Numbered from the stretch's first letter, positions 36,618 to 46,129 are shown. The stretch is DNA of 64,000 nucleotides from Terriglobia bacterium (GCA_020073145.1 JAIQFS010000014.1:44455-108454), one strand, 5' to 3'. Numbers and translations: made by a program. The notes: generated from the sequence alone by a model not told the origin.

Positions 36618-37871
36618 CTACCGCGGCGTCACGGCCGGCGCTACCCGCACGGGAGCGCCGGAGACGAGGGAGTCGGGCGGGCTGACAATCACCGAATCGG
36701 TTTCGGCGAGGCCGGAGACCACTTCGACTTCCGTGCCGTAATCGTTGCCGAGAGTTACCGGGACCAAGTCGGCCTCGTCGCCAGGCCGCACAATTCCCAC
36801 GCGCAAACCCTCACTCCGGAACAGGAGCGCACTGACGGGCAGGACGAGCGACGGGGCCGCCGTGTCGAGCTTCAGGTGCACTTGCGCGTAAGCGCCGGGC
36901 AGCAGCTCCCCGGACGCATTGTTGACTTCGATTTCCGCGAGCAGCGTGCGAGTGGCCGCATCGATGGACTCCGCGGTCCTCACCAGCTTTCCGGAGAAAT
37001 GGCGGCCGGGGAATTCGGCCAGGGTCAGGTCGGCGACAACGCCAGCGGCAGCCGCGCGGGAATAGGCTTGCGGCACGTCAACGTAAACGCGCAGCCGGGC
37101 GGTGGCGGCCATGTGGAACAGCTCCTGGGCCGGGCCGCTGTTGCCCGCGTTGATGAGCGCGCCCACATCGGTGTTGCGCACCGTGATGACGCCGTCAAAC
37201 GGCGCCTTCACCATCTTAAAAGCCTGCATTTCCTGGAGCCGCGAGAGGTTGGCCTCGGCCGACCCGACATTGCTCTGCGCCGCGGCCACGGCCTTGTCGA
37301 GCGCCTGAACGCTGGCCACCTGCGACTGATACTGCGCCTGGTACTGGTCGTTTTCCTGGCGCGACACGGCGCCGCGCGTGGTGAGGTTGCTCCACCGCTG
37401 CGCGGTGACACGAGCCAGCTCCTCATTGGTTTTGCCCTGCTGCAGATTGGCGCGTGACTGTTCCAGCGCGGCCTCGGCCTGCTGCACGCCCGACCGGGCC
37501 TGGCGCACCTGCTGGTCGAGCTCGGGGGTTTCGATTTCCGCCAGAAGCTGGCCGGTTTTGACGCGGGCGCCGATGTCGGTGTGCCAGGCCTTCAGATAAC
37601 CACTGGCGCGCGCGTAAATGGGCGAATCGGTGTAGGCCTGGATGTTGCCGGGCAGGACCACTTCATTGCGCAGCTCGCCGCGCTTGGGGTGGATCACGGA
37701 CACGACCGGCACGGCCAGGTCGAGGGTCTGCTGCTTCACGGCGGCCGCGGTTTTGACGCGGGTGCGGATACCGGAGGTGACCACAACGGCGGCGGCCAGC
37801 ATCACGATGATGAGGAGGAATGCCAGTCTGGCTCCGCGGCGGAGGCCGGAAGGCTGGCTAGTGGGCGACAT
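36618..37871 (-). CDS. RND efflux membrane-fusion protein (HlyD family)
   Basis: A 417-residue periplasmic adaptor anchored by an N-terminal membrane segment (LAFLLIIVMLAAAVVVTSGI). It shows the lipoyl/hairpin layout of RND adaptors: VVLPGNIQAYTDSPIYARAS, KTGQLLAEIETPEL, a coiled-coil hairpin (QQAEAALEQSRANLQQGKTN) and the second lipoyl half (APFDGVITVRNTDVGALI). It begins inside the end of the transporter gene (14-base overlap), with AAAGGA five bases before its ATG, so it is second in the operon. A TolC-type outer-membrane gene is not in the window. Confidence 0.93.
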   Translation of the reverse strand: MSPTSQPSGLRRGARLAFLLIIVMLAAAVVVTSGIRTRVKTAAAVKQQTLDLAVPVVSVIHPKRGELRNEVVLPGNIQAYTDSPIYARASGYLKAWHTDIGARVKTGQLLAEIETPELDQQVRQARSGVQQAEAALEQSRANLQQGKTNEELARVTAQRWSNLTTRGAVSRQENDQYQAQYQSQVASVQALDKAVAAAQSNVGSAEANLSRLQEMQAFKMVKAPFDGVITVRNTDVGALINAGNSGPAQELFHMAATARLRVYVDVPQAYSRAAAAGVVADLTLAEFPGRHFSGKLVRTAESIDAATRTLLAEIEVNNASGELLPGAYAQVHLKLDTAAPSLVLPVSALLFRSEGLRVGIVRPGDEADLVPVTLGNDYGTEVEVVSGLAETDSVIVSPPDSLVSGAPVRVAPAVTPR

Positions 37872-40800
37872 CAGGGTCCTTTCGATCGTGATGCAGAAGA
37901 CCGAAGACGGCCGGCACGAAGAACAGAGTGGCCAGGGTGGCGAACACCAGACCGCCGATCACCGCGCGCCCCAGGGGCGCGTTCTGCTCGCCGCCTTCGC
38001 CCAGCCCCAAGGCCATCGGAACCATTCCGATCACCATGGCAGCGGCGGTCATCAACACCGGGCGGAACCGCGCGTAGCCGGCTTCGAGGGCGGCGGCGGC
38101 CGCATCGCCGTGCGCCGCCAGATGGTCCTTGGCGAAGCTGATCACCAGAATGCTGTTGGCGGTGGCCACGCCGACGCTCATGATGGCGCCCATCAGCGCG
38201 GGGACACTGAGGGTGGTGCCGGTGACGAACAAGAACATCACGATGCCGGCCAGCGCCGCGGGCAGGGACGTGAGAATGATGAACGGGTCCAGCCACGATT
38301 GAAAATTGACCACGATCAGCAGATAGACCAGCACCACGGACAACGCCAGGCCGTTCAGCAGCCCTTGAAAGGAGGTGCGCATGGTTTCGATCTGGCCTCG
38401 GACGATGAGCTGGGCGCCGCGCGGCAACTGCGGCCGATTCCGGTCGAGAACGCGCGTGATGTCGGCGGCGACGCCGCCCAGGTCGCGGTCCTGCGCCGAG
38501 CCGTATATATCGATTACGCGCTGGACGTTGTAATGCGAAATGAGCGCCATGCCGGCGCCACGCGTGGTGGAGGCGAGGTCGCCCAGGATCTCGGGGCGCG
38601 AGCGCGCGCCGCCGGAGATGGGGATGTTCTTCAGATCCTGCAACGACGCCATGGAATACTGTGGCGCTTGCGTGGCGACGTTGTAGGAGACACCCGATTT
38701 GGTGTCGAGCCAGAAGCTGGGCTGGGTCTGGAAGCTGCCGCTCAGCGAGATCAGCATGCTGCCGGCCACGTCCCGCTGGGTGAAGCCGCTTTCCGCCGCC
38801 TTGGTCCGGTCCACCCACAGATGGAGTTTGGGCTGATCGAAGACCTGTTGGATGCGCAGGTCGGCGGTGCCAGGCACCTGCTTGAGTTGCGCGAGGAGCC
38901 GGTCGGCGAAGGCGCGGTCGGCGTCGACATCCTGGCCCACCACCTGAATATCGATGGGCGCGGGCAAGCCGAAGTTCAGGATCTGGCTGATGATGTCGGC
39001 GGGCAGGAAAACGAAAGAAACGCCGGGGAACTGTCCGGGCAGGGTCTTGCGCAGCTCGCGGACGTAATCGGCGGTGGGCCGGTGCTTGGGGGACAGCGAG
39101 ACCAGAATGTCGGCATCCATGGTGCCGATCGGGGCCGAGGTGCTGTAGGAGAGGTTGATGGAGCTGTACGGAATCCCGATGTTGTCGATGATGGAGGCGC
39201 GCTCCTCGGCCGGGATGGCACTGCGAAGGGAGGCTTCCACCAGGTCGCAAATGCGCGCGGTTTCTTCGATACGGGTGCCCGTCTTGGCGCGGAGGTGCAG
39301 TTTGATCTGGCCGGAGTCGCTGGTGGGAAAGAAGTCCTGGCCCAGCCACGGCACCAGCAGAAAGACGGCCGCGCACACCGCCAGGAACGCCGGCACAAAG
39401 AGACGGCGGTGGCGGATGGAGGCGCGGACGGCGCCGCGGTACCGGTCACGAGCCGCTTCGAAGGCCTTCACGAATGCGCGCTGCAAGCGCCCCGGCAGGT
39501 TCCAGGCCGCAGGCCCGCCGGCGTTGTGACCATACACGCGCAGCAGGTACATGGCCATGGTGGGCACCAGGGTTCGCGACAGGACATAGGAGGCGAGCAT
39601 GGCAAAAACCACAGCTTCCGCGAGCGGAATGAAGAGAAACCGCGCCACCCCGGTGAGAAAGAACATCGGCAGGAACACGATGCAGATGCACAGGGTGGAG
39701 ACCAGCGCCGGCAATGCGATTTGCGCCGCGCCGTCGAAGATGCCCGCTTCCAGGTTCTTGCCTTCTTCGAGGTTCCGCTCGATGTTTTCGATGGTGACGG
39801 TCGCGTCGTCCACCAGGATGCCGACGGCCAGGGCCAACCCTCCCAGGGTCATGATGTTGATGGTTTCGCCCAGCGCGCTCAACACGCAAAGCGAAGTCAG
39901 GATGGAAAGCGGGATGGAAATGGCGATGATCAGGGTGCTCCGCCAGCTTCCCAGAAACAGCAGGATCATGATCGCGGTCAGGCAGGCTGCGGTGACGGCC
40001 TCCTTGATGACGCTGTTGATGGCGTTGCTGACGAAGATGGACTGGTCGGCCAGCGGTTCGATTTTCAGCGCCGGAGGCAGCGCCGCCCGGATGGCGGGCA
40101 GGGCAGCCCGCACTTCTTTGACGATGTCCAGAGTGGAGACAGCGCCCACTTTCTGGATGGTCAGCAGGGCGCCGCGCAAGCCGTCACGCCGCACGATATT
40201 GGTCTGCGGGGAGAAGCCGTCGCGCACGTGCGCCACGTCCCGAACATAGATGGCGTTGGTGCCGGTGGCTTTGATCGGCAGGTCGTTCAACTCGGCAACC
40301 GTCTTCGGGCTGCCGTTGAGGTCGACATCGTATTCGAATTGTCCGATCTTGGAAGTGCCGCCGGGCAGGATGACATTCTGGGTGCTGACGGCGTTGACCA
40401 CGTCCGACGGCGAGATGCCCTTGGCCTGCAGTTCAGGTAGGCGGAGATCGATCATCACCTGGCGCTGCTTGCCGCCATAGGGCCAGGGCACCGCGGCGCC
40501 CTGCACAGTAGCAAGTTGAGTGCGGATGAAGTTGGCCGAAATATCGAAGAGTTGCTGCTCCGAGAGGCCGTTGCCGGAAAGCGCAAGCTGCAGGATGGGG
40601 ACGCTCGAAGCGTTATAGGCGATGGCCAGCGGCGGAACCGTGCCCGGCGGCATTTTGCTGATGACCGGCTGGGCCACCGACATGGTTTGCGCGTAGGCCG
40701 CATCCAGGTGCGCGTTGGGATGGAAAAAGAGCTTGACGATGCCCTGCCCTTCGATGATCTGCGATTCGATGTGATCGACGTCGTTGACTACCGTGATCAC

Positions 40801-41010
40801 GAAGCGCTCGTAGTTGGAGACCACCCGCTGCTCCATCTCTTCGGCATTCAGTCCGTTGTATTGCCAAAGGACGCTCACCACCGGGATGTTGATATCGGGG
40901 AAAATATCTACCGGGGTGCGGCGGATGACCAGAGGGCTGATGACCAGAATCAGCAACGCCAGTACAACAAAGGTATACGGGCGTTTGAGGGCGATCTGGA
41001 CGATCCACAC
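37858..41010 (-). CDS. RND-family efflux transporter, AcrB/HAE1 type
   Basis: A 1050-residue inner-membrane proton-driven pump with the twelve-helix duplicated RND topology. The N-terminal helix (YTFVVLALLILVISPLVI), the porter region opening RRTPVDIFPDINIPVV, the proton-relay Asp pair in VGILVDDATVTIENIER and the second-half helix GAIMSVGVATANSILVIS identify the family. Drug, solvent or metabolite export are all possible; heavy-metal RNDs usually have a different TM4 motif. The start is GTG at 41010, with a 13-bp palindrome 24 bases upstream. The operon order is transporter then adaptor. Confidence 0.94.
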   Translation of the reverse strand: MWIVQIALKRPYTFVVLALLILVISPLVIRRTPVDIFPDINIPVVSVLWQYNGLNAEEMEQRVVSNYERFVITVVNDVDHIESQIIEGQGIVKLFFHPNAHLDAAYAQTMSVAQPVISKMPPGTVPPLAIAYNASSVPILQLALSGNGLSEQQLFDISANFIRTQLATVQGAAVPWPYGGKQRQVMIDLRLPELQAKGISPSDVVNAVSTQNVILPGGTSKIGQFEYDVDLNGSPKTVAELNDLPIKATGTNAIYVRDVAHVRDGFSPQTNIVRRDGLRGALLTIQKVGAVSTLDIVKEVRAALPAIRAALPPALKIEPLADQSIFVSNAINSVIKEAVTAACLTAIMILLFLGSWRSTLIIAISIPLSILTSLCVLSALGETINIMTLGGLALAVGILVDDATVTIENIERNLEEGKNLEAGIFDGAAQIALPALVSTLCICIVFLPMFFLTGVARFLFIPLAEAVVFAMLASYVLSRTLVPTMAMYLLRVYGHNAGGPAAWNLPGRLQRAFVKAFEAARDRYRGAVRASIRHRRLFVPAFLAVCAAVFLLVPWLGQDFFPTSDSGQIKLHLRAKTGTRIEETARICDLVEASLRSAIPAEERASIIDNIGIPYSSINLSYSTSAPIGTMDADILVSLSPKHRPTADYVRELRKTLPGQFPGVSFVFLPADIISQILNFGLPAPIDIQVVGQDVDADRAFADRLLAQLKQVPGTADLRIQQVFDQPKLHLWVDRTKAAESGFTQRDVAGSMLISLSGSFQTQPSFWLDTKSGVSYNVATQAPQYSMASLQDLKNIPISGGARSRPEILGDLASTTRGAGMALISHYNVQRVIDIYGSAQDRDLGGVAADITRVLDRNRPQLPRGAQLIVRGQIETMRTSFQGLLNGLALSVVLVYLLIVVNFQSWLDPFIILTSLPAALAGIVMFLFVTGTTLSVPALMGAIMSVGVATANSILVISFAKDHLAAHGDAAAAALEAGYARFRPVLMTAAAMVIGMVPMALGLGEGGEQNAPLGRAVIGGLVFATLATLFFVPAVFGLLHHDRKDPDVAH

Positions 41011-41033
41011 GTTGCGGGGGCTCCGGAATTTCT

Positions 41034-41046
41034 CTCTATTATAGAG
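41034..41046. promoter_or_regulatory. 13-bp palindrome between RND operon and lolA-pilus operon
   Basis: CTCTATTATAGAG is a perfect inverted repeat (6-bp arms, one central base), 24 bases upstream of the RND pump start and about 80 upstream of the lolA-like start. Its position in a 115-base divergent spacer fits an operator for a local repressor. No TetR or MarR gene is adjacent. Confidence 0.35.
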
Positions 41047-41125
41047 GTGGGGGGCCAGGGCCGTCCCTAGCTCTTTCGGGGCCTCCGCCGTTTGTCGAGG
41101 GATTCATCCACGCTTGGAGGTTTCA

Positions 41126-41773
41126 GTGCGTCAACCGTTTGTGAGCACTCTTCGGCTGAGCATCGGCCTGCTGGCGGTGTCGGCATTTGCCGCGGATTCA
41201 TCGCTCGAAGCGTTGCTAAAGCAGGTGGAGGCTCGCTACAATCACGCCAAAACGCTGCAAGTCCTTTTTACGGAACAATATACGCCGCCAGCGAGCGTCC
41301 GCCGGACGGAGAGCGGGATACTGATGCTGCGCAAACCAGGGCGGATGCGGTGGGATTATACGCAGCCCAAGGGCAAACTCTGGGTGTCGGATGGGAAGGA
41401 CTGGTGGCTGTACACGCCGGCCGAGAACCGGGCCGAGAAAGGGAAGCTCAAAGAAAGCGAGGATATGCGGGCGCCGCTTGCCTTTCTTCTCGGTAAGTTA
41501 CACTTCGATAAGGAGTTCCGTAACTTGAAGGCGACCCCGGAAGGCTCCGATACGCGGATCACGGCGGAACCGAGCACGGACGATCTGCCCTATTCCGCTG
41601 TGGAATTTGTCGTCACCCCGGAAAACCGCATCCGGCACGTGAAAGTCACCGGGTTTGACCACTCCATCCTGGAATTCACGCTGGACCAGGAGAAACTGGA
41701 TCCGCCGCTCGATTCCAACCTGTTCCAGTTCCGCCTGCCGCCGGGCGCGACGCTGGAGGACGCCGGACAGTAG
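41126..41773 (+). CDS. lolA: LolA-like outer-membrane lipoprotein carrier protein
   Basis: A 215-residue periplasmic protein with a signal peptide (LRLSIGLLAVSAFA) and a LolA fold. Key strands are VEARYNHAKTLQVLFTEQY, GILMLRKPGRMRWDYTQPKG, LWVSDGKDWWLYTPAENRA and LPYSAVEFVVTPENRIRHVK. LolA carries lipoproteins from the LolCDE complex to the outer membrane. GTG at 41126 is chosen because GGAGG lies five bases before it; a TTG four codons earlier is unsupported. It stands two bases before pilC and probably leads the pilus operon. Confidence 0.87.
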   Translation: MRQPFVSTLRLSIGLLAVSAFAADSSLEALLKQVEARYNHAKTLQVLFTEQYTPPASVRRTESGILMLRKPGRMRWDYTQPKGKLWVSDGKDWWLYTPAENRAEKGKLKESEDMRAPLAFLLGKLHFDKEFRNLKATPEGSDTRITAEPSTDDLPYSAVEFVVTPENRIRHVKVTGFDHSILEFTLDQEKLDPPLDSNLFQFRLPPGATLEDAGQ

Positions 41774-41775
41774 CC

Positions 41776-42978
41776 ATGGCGCAGTGGGTGCTCAAATACG
41801 CGGACGGGCGCGGCCAGATCCACCAGCAGGTGGCGACGGCGGAATCGGAGAAGGAACTGCGGGAGCGGTTTTCGCAGCAAGGCTTCCTGATCTACTCGAT
41901 CAAGGCGCGCCAACTGGCGGTGCCCAAGCTGCTCGGCAAGCGGAAGAAGCTCAATCTCGAAAAATTTCTGATCTTCAACCAGCAGTTCGTGACGCTGGTG
42001 CGGGCGGGGCTTCCGATTCTGAAATCGCTCGACCTGCTGGCCGAACGGCTCACCGATCCCAAGATGGCGCCGTATATTCTGGCGGTTCGGGACGAGGTGC
42101 GCAACGGCACCCTGCTTTCCGAAGCCTTCCGGCAGCAGGAAGTGTTCCCCAAAATCTACGTGACGTCGGTGATGGCGGGCGAGAAGAGCGGCAGCCTCAC
42201 CGAAGTGCTCGATCGCTACATCGGCTACCAGAAGCTGTCGCTGGCGGTGCGCAAGAAAGTGATGGTGTCGCTGCTGTATCCGGCCGTGCTGGTGGTGCTG
42301 GTGGTGATCCTGATGGTCTTTCTGGTGACCTACGTGGTGCCGACGTTCGCCACCCTGTACAGCACCATGCAAGCGCAATTGCCGGCTCTGACGCAGTACC
42401 TGATTGCCATCGGGACGACGGCGCGTTCCTACATCCTGGTGTTCGCGGGCGTGCTGATCGGGGCCATCTTTCTGTTCCGGCTGTGGGCGCGCAAGGAATC
42501 GGCGCGGGAAAAACTGGATCGGGTGAAGATGGCGCTGCCGATCGTGGGCGACATCTGGCTGAAGTATCAGGTGGCGCAACTGGGCCGGATTCTGAGCACG
42601 CTGCTCACGGGCGGCATTCCTCTGGTGCAGGCCATGGAAACGGCGGCCGCTTCGCTGGGAACGCCGCTGCTGGAGCAGGCAGTGGCGGCAGCAGGCAAAA
42701 GCGTGCGGGAAGGGCAGCCGCTTTCGGCGTCGCTGAAGACGTCGCAACTGGTGCCGCCGCTGGCCATCGACATGATCGAAGTGGGCGAGTCCACCGGGGC
42801 TCTGCCCGCCATGCTGAACAGCGTGGCTGAGTTTTTCGAAGAAGACGTGAATACGCGCATGCAGGCAACCCTGTCGTTAATCGAGCCGGCCATCATGATC
42901 TTCATGGGGTCGTTCGTGGCGTTTGTGCTGATTGCGCTGTATCTGCCGATTTTTTCGCTGGCGGATACGATTCGGTAG
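41776..42978 (+). CDS. pilC: type IV pilus/type II secretion inner-membrane platform protein
   Basis: A 400-residue PilC/GspF protein with the two GspF repeats. Opening segment LKYADGRGQIHQQVATAESE; first repeat with FNQQFVTLVRAGLPILKSLD; second with QLGRILSTLLTGGIPLVQAM and IEVGESTGALPAMLNSVAEF. Three strong membrane helices (for example LLYPAVLVVLVVILMVFLVT). It anchors the assembly ATPase to the inner membrane. It follows the lolA-like gene by two bases and precedes the ATPase by 21. Confidence 0.93.
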   Translation: MAQWVLKYADGRGQIHQQVATAESEKELRERFSQQGFLIYSIKARQLAVPKLLGKRKKLNLEKFLIFNQQFVTLVRAGLPILKSLDLLAERLTDPKMAPYILAVRDEVRNGTLLSEAFRQQEVFPKIYVTSVMAGEKSGSLTEVLDRYIGYQKLSLAVRKKVMVSLLYPAVLVVLVVILMVFLVTYVVPTFATLYSTMQAQLPALTQYLIAIGTTARSYILVFAGVLIGAIFLFRLWARKESAREKLDRVKMALPIVGDIWLKYQVAQLGRILSTLLTGGIPLVQAMETAAASLGTPLLEQAVAAAGKSVREGQPLSASLKTSQLVPPLAIDMIEVGESTGALPAMLNSVAEFFEEDVNTRMQATLSLIEPAIMIFMGSFVAFVLIALYLPIFSLADTIR

Positions 42979-42999
42979 GGTGGCGGACGGTCTGATTTC

Positions 43000-44625
43000 A
43001 TGGCGACTAGCGACAAAATCCGGCTAATGGATCCGGCGGCGGAAGTGGAGCAGGCCCGGGCCATCGCGGCGCGCTATCTGTGCGAGTACGTGGATCTGCA
43101 CGAGACCGCCATCGAGCACGAACTATTCCGCTCGATTCCCGTCGACCTCATGTTCCGCTACAACTTCGTGCCGCTGCGGGCGCAGAACGGGACACTCGAG
43201 ATCGCGCTCTCCGATCCGCGCAATCTGAGCCTGATCGACGAGCTGACGCTCCTGCTCAACCGGAAGCTGCGGGTCAAGGTAGCCACGCTCTCGCAAATCG
43301 CGGAACTGCTGAAGAAGACCGAGCAGTCCCAGCGCGTGCTCGAGGAAGTGACCGAAGGGTTTACGCTCGACGTGGTGGCCGATGAGGGCGACCAGGACGA
43401 AACGCTCTCGATCGACAAGCTGACCGCCGTCGATAGCGATATCGCGCCGGTGATCAAGCTGGTGGACACCACGATTTTCAACGCGCTGGAGCGGCGGGCG
43501 AGCGACATCCACATCGAATCGCGCGACCAGGAAGTGGCCATCAAGTACCGGATTGACGGCGTGCTGCACTACGCCATGCCGCCCATCGCCAAGGACTGGC
43601 AATCGACCATCATTTCGCGCATTAAAGTGATGAGCGAGCTGGACATCGCCGAGAAACGCGTACCGCAGGACGGGCGCTTCCGGGTGCGCTACAAGAACCG
43701 GCTGATCGATTTCCGCGTCTCGATCATGCCCACGATCTACGGCGAGGACGCCGTGCTGCGCGTGCTCGACAAAGAGTCGATGAGCGAGAAATTCTCCAAG
43801 CTCTCGTTGGATGTGGTGGGCTTTTCGGATGCCGACCTGGTGAAGTTCCGGCGCTACATCACCGAACCGTACGGAATGGTGCTGGTCACCGGACCGACCG
43901 GATCGGGCAAGACCACCACGCTTTACGCGGCATTGAGCGAGATCAAGAATGACGAAGACAAGATCGTCACCATCGAAGATCCGGTGGAGTACCAGATCAA
44001 AGGGATCACGCAGATTCCGGTGAACGAGAAAAAGGGGCTGACGTTCGCGCGCGGGCTGCGGTCGATTCTGCGCCACGATCCGGACAAGATCATGGTGGGC
44101 GAGATTCGCGACCAGGAAACCGCGCAGATCGCCATCAATTCGGCGCTGACGGGGCATCTGGTGTTCACCACGGTGCACGCCAACAACGTGCTGGACGTCC
44201 TCGGCCGTTTTCTGAATATGGGGGTGGAGCCCTACAATTTTGTTTCGTCGCTCAACTGTATCCTGGCGCAGCGGCTGGTTCGCGTGATCTGCGATCACTG
44301 CAAGCGGCGCGCCCGATACCCGGATTCCACGCTGATCGAGAGCGGGTTGAACCCCGAAGAGTGGCGCTCGGTGCCGTCGTATGAGGGCGCGGGGTGTTTC
44401 GAATGCGGCGGCACCGGCTTCCGGGGGCGTTCGGCGATTCACGAACTGCTGGACCTGACGGATCGCATTCGCGAGATGATTCTGAACCGGCGTCCGACCT
44501 CGGAAATCAAGCGAGCCGCGCGCGAGGACGGCATGACTTTCTTGCGCGAATCGGCCGTGGAGAAAATGCGCGCGGGTGTGACCACCCTGCGCGAGATCAA
44601 CAAGGTGACGTTCATTGAAGGGTAA
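43000..44625 (+). CDS. pilB: type IV pilus/type II secretion assembly ATPase
   Basis: A 541-residue GspE/PilB hexameric ATPase. An N-terminal MshEN/GSPII_E domain (about 20-125) is followed by the catalytic part with Walker A G298-PTGSGKTT, the Asp box (HIESRDQEVAIKYRIDGVLH), Walker B (IMVGEIRDQETAQIA) and a His box (HLVFTTVHANNVLD). A C-terminal zinc site has two CxxC pairs (CDHC and CFEC). It powers subunit extrusion. No PilT-like retraction ATPase is in the window, so motility versus secretion cannot be decided. Confidence 0.94.
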   Translation: MATSDKIRLMDPAAEVEQARAIAARYLCEYVDLHETAIEHELFRSIPVDLMFRYNFVPLRAQNGTLEIALSDPRNLSLIDELTLLLNRKLRVKVATLSQIAELLKKTEQSQRVLEEVTEGFTLDVVADEGDQDETLSIDKLTAVDSDIAPVIKLVDTTIFNALERRASDIHIESRDQEVAIKYRIDGVLHYAMPPIAKDWQSTIISRIKVMSELDIAEKRVPQDGRFRVRYKNRLIDFRVSIMPTIYGEDAVLRVLDKESMSEKFSKLSLDVVGFSDADLVKFRRYITEPYGMVLVTGPTGSGKTTTLYAALSEIKNDEDKIVTIEDPVEYQIKGITQIPVNEKKGLTFARGLRSILRHDPDKIMVGEIRDQETAQIAINSALTGHLVFTTVHANNVLDVLGRFLNMGVEPYNFVSSLNCILAQRLVRVICDHCKRRARYPDSTLIESGLNPEEWRSVPSYEGAGCFECGGTGFRGRSAIHELLDLTDRIREMILNRRPTSEIKRAAREDGMTFLRESAVEKMRAGVTTLREINKVTFIEG

Positions 44626-44641
44626 CCACAACCAGAGGACA

Positions 44642-44666
44642 GGGGGCATGGGCCGGGGGCCAGGGG
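44642..44666 (+). promoter_or_regulatory. G-quadruplex-like tract overlapping the pilM ribosome site
   Basis: The 45-base spacer between pilB and pilM holds four G-runs, G5-N3-G3-N2-G5-N3-G4 (44642-44666), on the coding strand. The last run is the AGGGG that would serve as Shine-Dalgarno site for pilM (ATG at 44671). This fits the standard G3+N1-7 quadruplex pattern, so the mRNA could fold and limit translation of pilM. Confidence 0.45.
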
Positions 44667-44670
44667 AACC

Positions 44671-45561
44671 ATGCTGCTAGACGGACTCAAACGGCTGCTG
44701 CATGAGCCGCCGCCGGCGATGGCGTTCGAGATCTCGGAGGCCGGGATCGCGGCGGCGCGGATTGGCTCGCGCGCCGAACTGGAGTTCCGGCCGCTGAAGC
44801 CGGGCGTGTTGGCGGTTTCGCCGCTCAAGGAAAACATCGTCGACCCGGACGAGTTCTACACGGTGGTGCGGGCCCTGGCCGCGGCTCAGGGGACACGCAA
44901 GCGCCGGGACGTGACCCTGATCCTGCCGGATTTCGCGACGCGCACCGCGGTGCTGGACTTCGATGAGTTTCCAGCGGACCCCAAGGAGCAACTGTCGCTG
45001 GTCCGGTTCCGTCTGAAACGCAGCGTACCCTTCGACGTCGAGGCGGCCGCGGTCGGCTATTGGGCGCAGCAGCGCACCGGCAAACAGTGCGACGTGGTGG
45101 TCGTGATGACTCCGCTCGAGATCATCGCCCGGTATGAAGCGCCGTTTCGCGCGGTGGGCATGAACCCCGGATTCGTGACGGCCTCGGCGCTGGCGGCGCT
45201 GGAACTGGCGCCCGACGCCGGCCTGAGCGTCCTGGCCAAAATCACCGGACGCGCGCTCACCGTGCTGGTTCGGCAGAACAGCATTGTGAAACTGGTGCGG
45301 TGTCTGGAAGTGCCGTCGGCCGATTGGGAGGATATTGCGGCGGTGTTGTTGCCGACGTTCGTGTTTGTAGAAGATCAACTGGGAGCGCGGGCCGAACGGC
45401 TGATTTTATGCGGATTCGGAGCGCAGACCGAGGAAGCGCAGCGGCGCTTCCAGGGCGAATTGGAGGTGGCGGTGGAACCGCTCCGATCCGCGCTGGGCGT
45501 GCCCGGGGAGAACAACGCGGGGCTGCTGGGCTACCTGCGATCCATCGCCAAGAACAACTGA
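44671..45561 (+). CDS. pilM: PilM-like actin-fold pilus assembly protein
   Basis: A 296-residue cytoplasmic protein of the PilM/GspL-cytoplasmic group. It has the short N-terminal strand pattern (AFEISEAGIAAARIGS), VTLILPDFATRTAVLDFDEF, RFRLKRSVPFDVEAAAVGYW and VVVVMTPLEIIARYEAPFRA typical of PilM proteins that bind the PilN N terminus on the inner face of the membrane. It is shorter than canonical PilM (about 350), and the nucleotide-binding loops are not obvious, so ATP binding is doubtful. PilN starts one base after its stop. Confidence 0.85.
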   Translation: MLLDGLKRLLHEPPPAMAFEISEAGIAAARIGSRAELEFRPLKPGVLAVSPLKENIVDPDEFYTVVRALAAAQGTRKRRDVTLILPDFATRTAVLDFDEFPADPKEQLSLVRFRLKRSVPFDVEAAAVGYWAQQRTGKQCDVVVVMTPLEIIARYEAPFRAVGMNPGFVTASALAALELAPDAGLSVLAKITGRALTVLVRQNSIVKLVRCLEVPSADWEDIAAVLLPTFVFVEDQLGARAERLILCGFGAQTEEAQRRFQGELEVAVEPLRSALGVPGENNAGLLGYLRSIAKNN

Positions 45562-45562
45562 C

Positions 45563-46129
45563 ATGCGGATCCCGATCAATCTCGCCAGCCAACCGTTCCG
45601 GCGCGACCGGCCCGTGCTGGTGGGCTCCTTCGCCGTGAGCGTGCTGCTGGTGGGCACGGTGGCGCTGCTCATTTCGCTCATTCTGACGGATCGGGGGCAA
45701 CAGGCAGACGCCCGGCTTGATGTAGCCCAACTCAACAGCTCGCTCCGCCAGGTCTCGGCCGAGCAGGCCGCCCTCGACGCCGTGCTGCGGCGGCCGGAGA
45801 ACGCCGAGGTGCTGGAGCGCACCGTGTTCCTCAACGAGTTGCTGTACCGCAAAGGCATCAGTTGGACGAAGATCTTCGCCGACCTGGGACAGGCGCTGCC
45901 GCCCAACGTGCGCATCATGACCATCCGGCCCTTCGTCAACAAGCAGAACAAGGTGACGGTGGATATGACGGTGGGGGCCGAAACGCCGGCGGCGGTGATC
46001 GAGTTCCTGAAGGCGCTGGAATCGTCCCCGTTGTTCGAATCGGTATCGGCGCCGAGCAGCCTGGCGCCTTCGCAGGCCGAGCCTCTCTATCGCGCCCGCA
46101 TGACGGTGAACTATGCCCAAAAACTTTAA
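45563..46129 (+). CDS. pilN: PilN-like pilus assembly protein
   Basis: A 188-residue bitopic protein. The N terminus has the conserved IPINLASQPFRRDRP motif that PilM recognises in related systems (consensus I-N-L), one membrane helix (VGSFAVSVLLVGTVALLISL), then a coiled-coil and a ferredoxin-like periplasmic domain (LPPNVRIMTIRPFVNKQNKV). It links PilM to PilO. It overlaps the pilO gene by 17 bases. Confidence 0.87.
   Translation: MRIPINLASQPFRRDRPVLVGSFAVSVLLVGTVALLISLILTDRGQQADARLDVAQLNSSLRQVSAEQAALDAVLRRPENAEVLERTVFLNELLYRKGISWTKIFADLGQALPPNVRIMTIRPFVNKQNKVTVDMTVGAETPAAVIEFLKALESSPLFESVSAPSSLAPSQAEPLYRARMTVNYAQKL

Noticed and set aside
37642..40440. Very long plus-strand open frame (932 codons) opposite the RND transporter
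   Set aside because: It is fully antisense to a clear AcrB-type gene, rich in His/Gln/Arg/Gly as expected from a mirrored high-GC frame, and has no recognisable domain.
43123..44649. Minus-strand 508-codon frame opposite pilB
   Set aside because: Mirror of the ATPase gene, full of His/Arg/Gln, no motifs.
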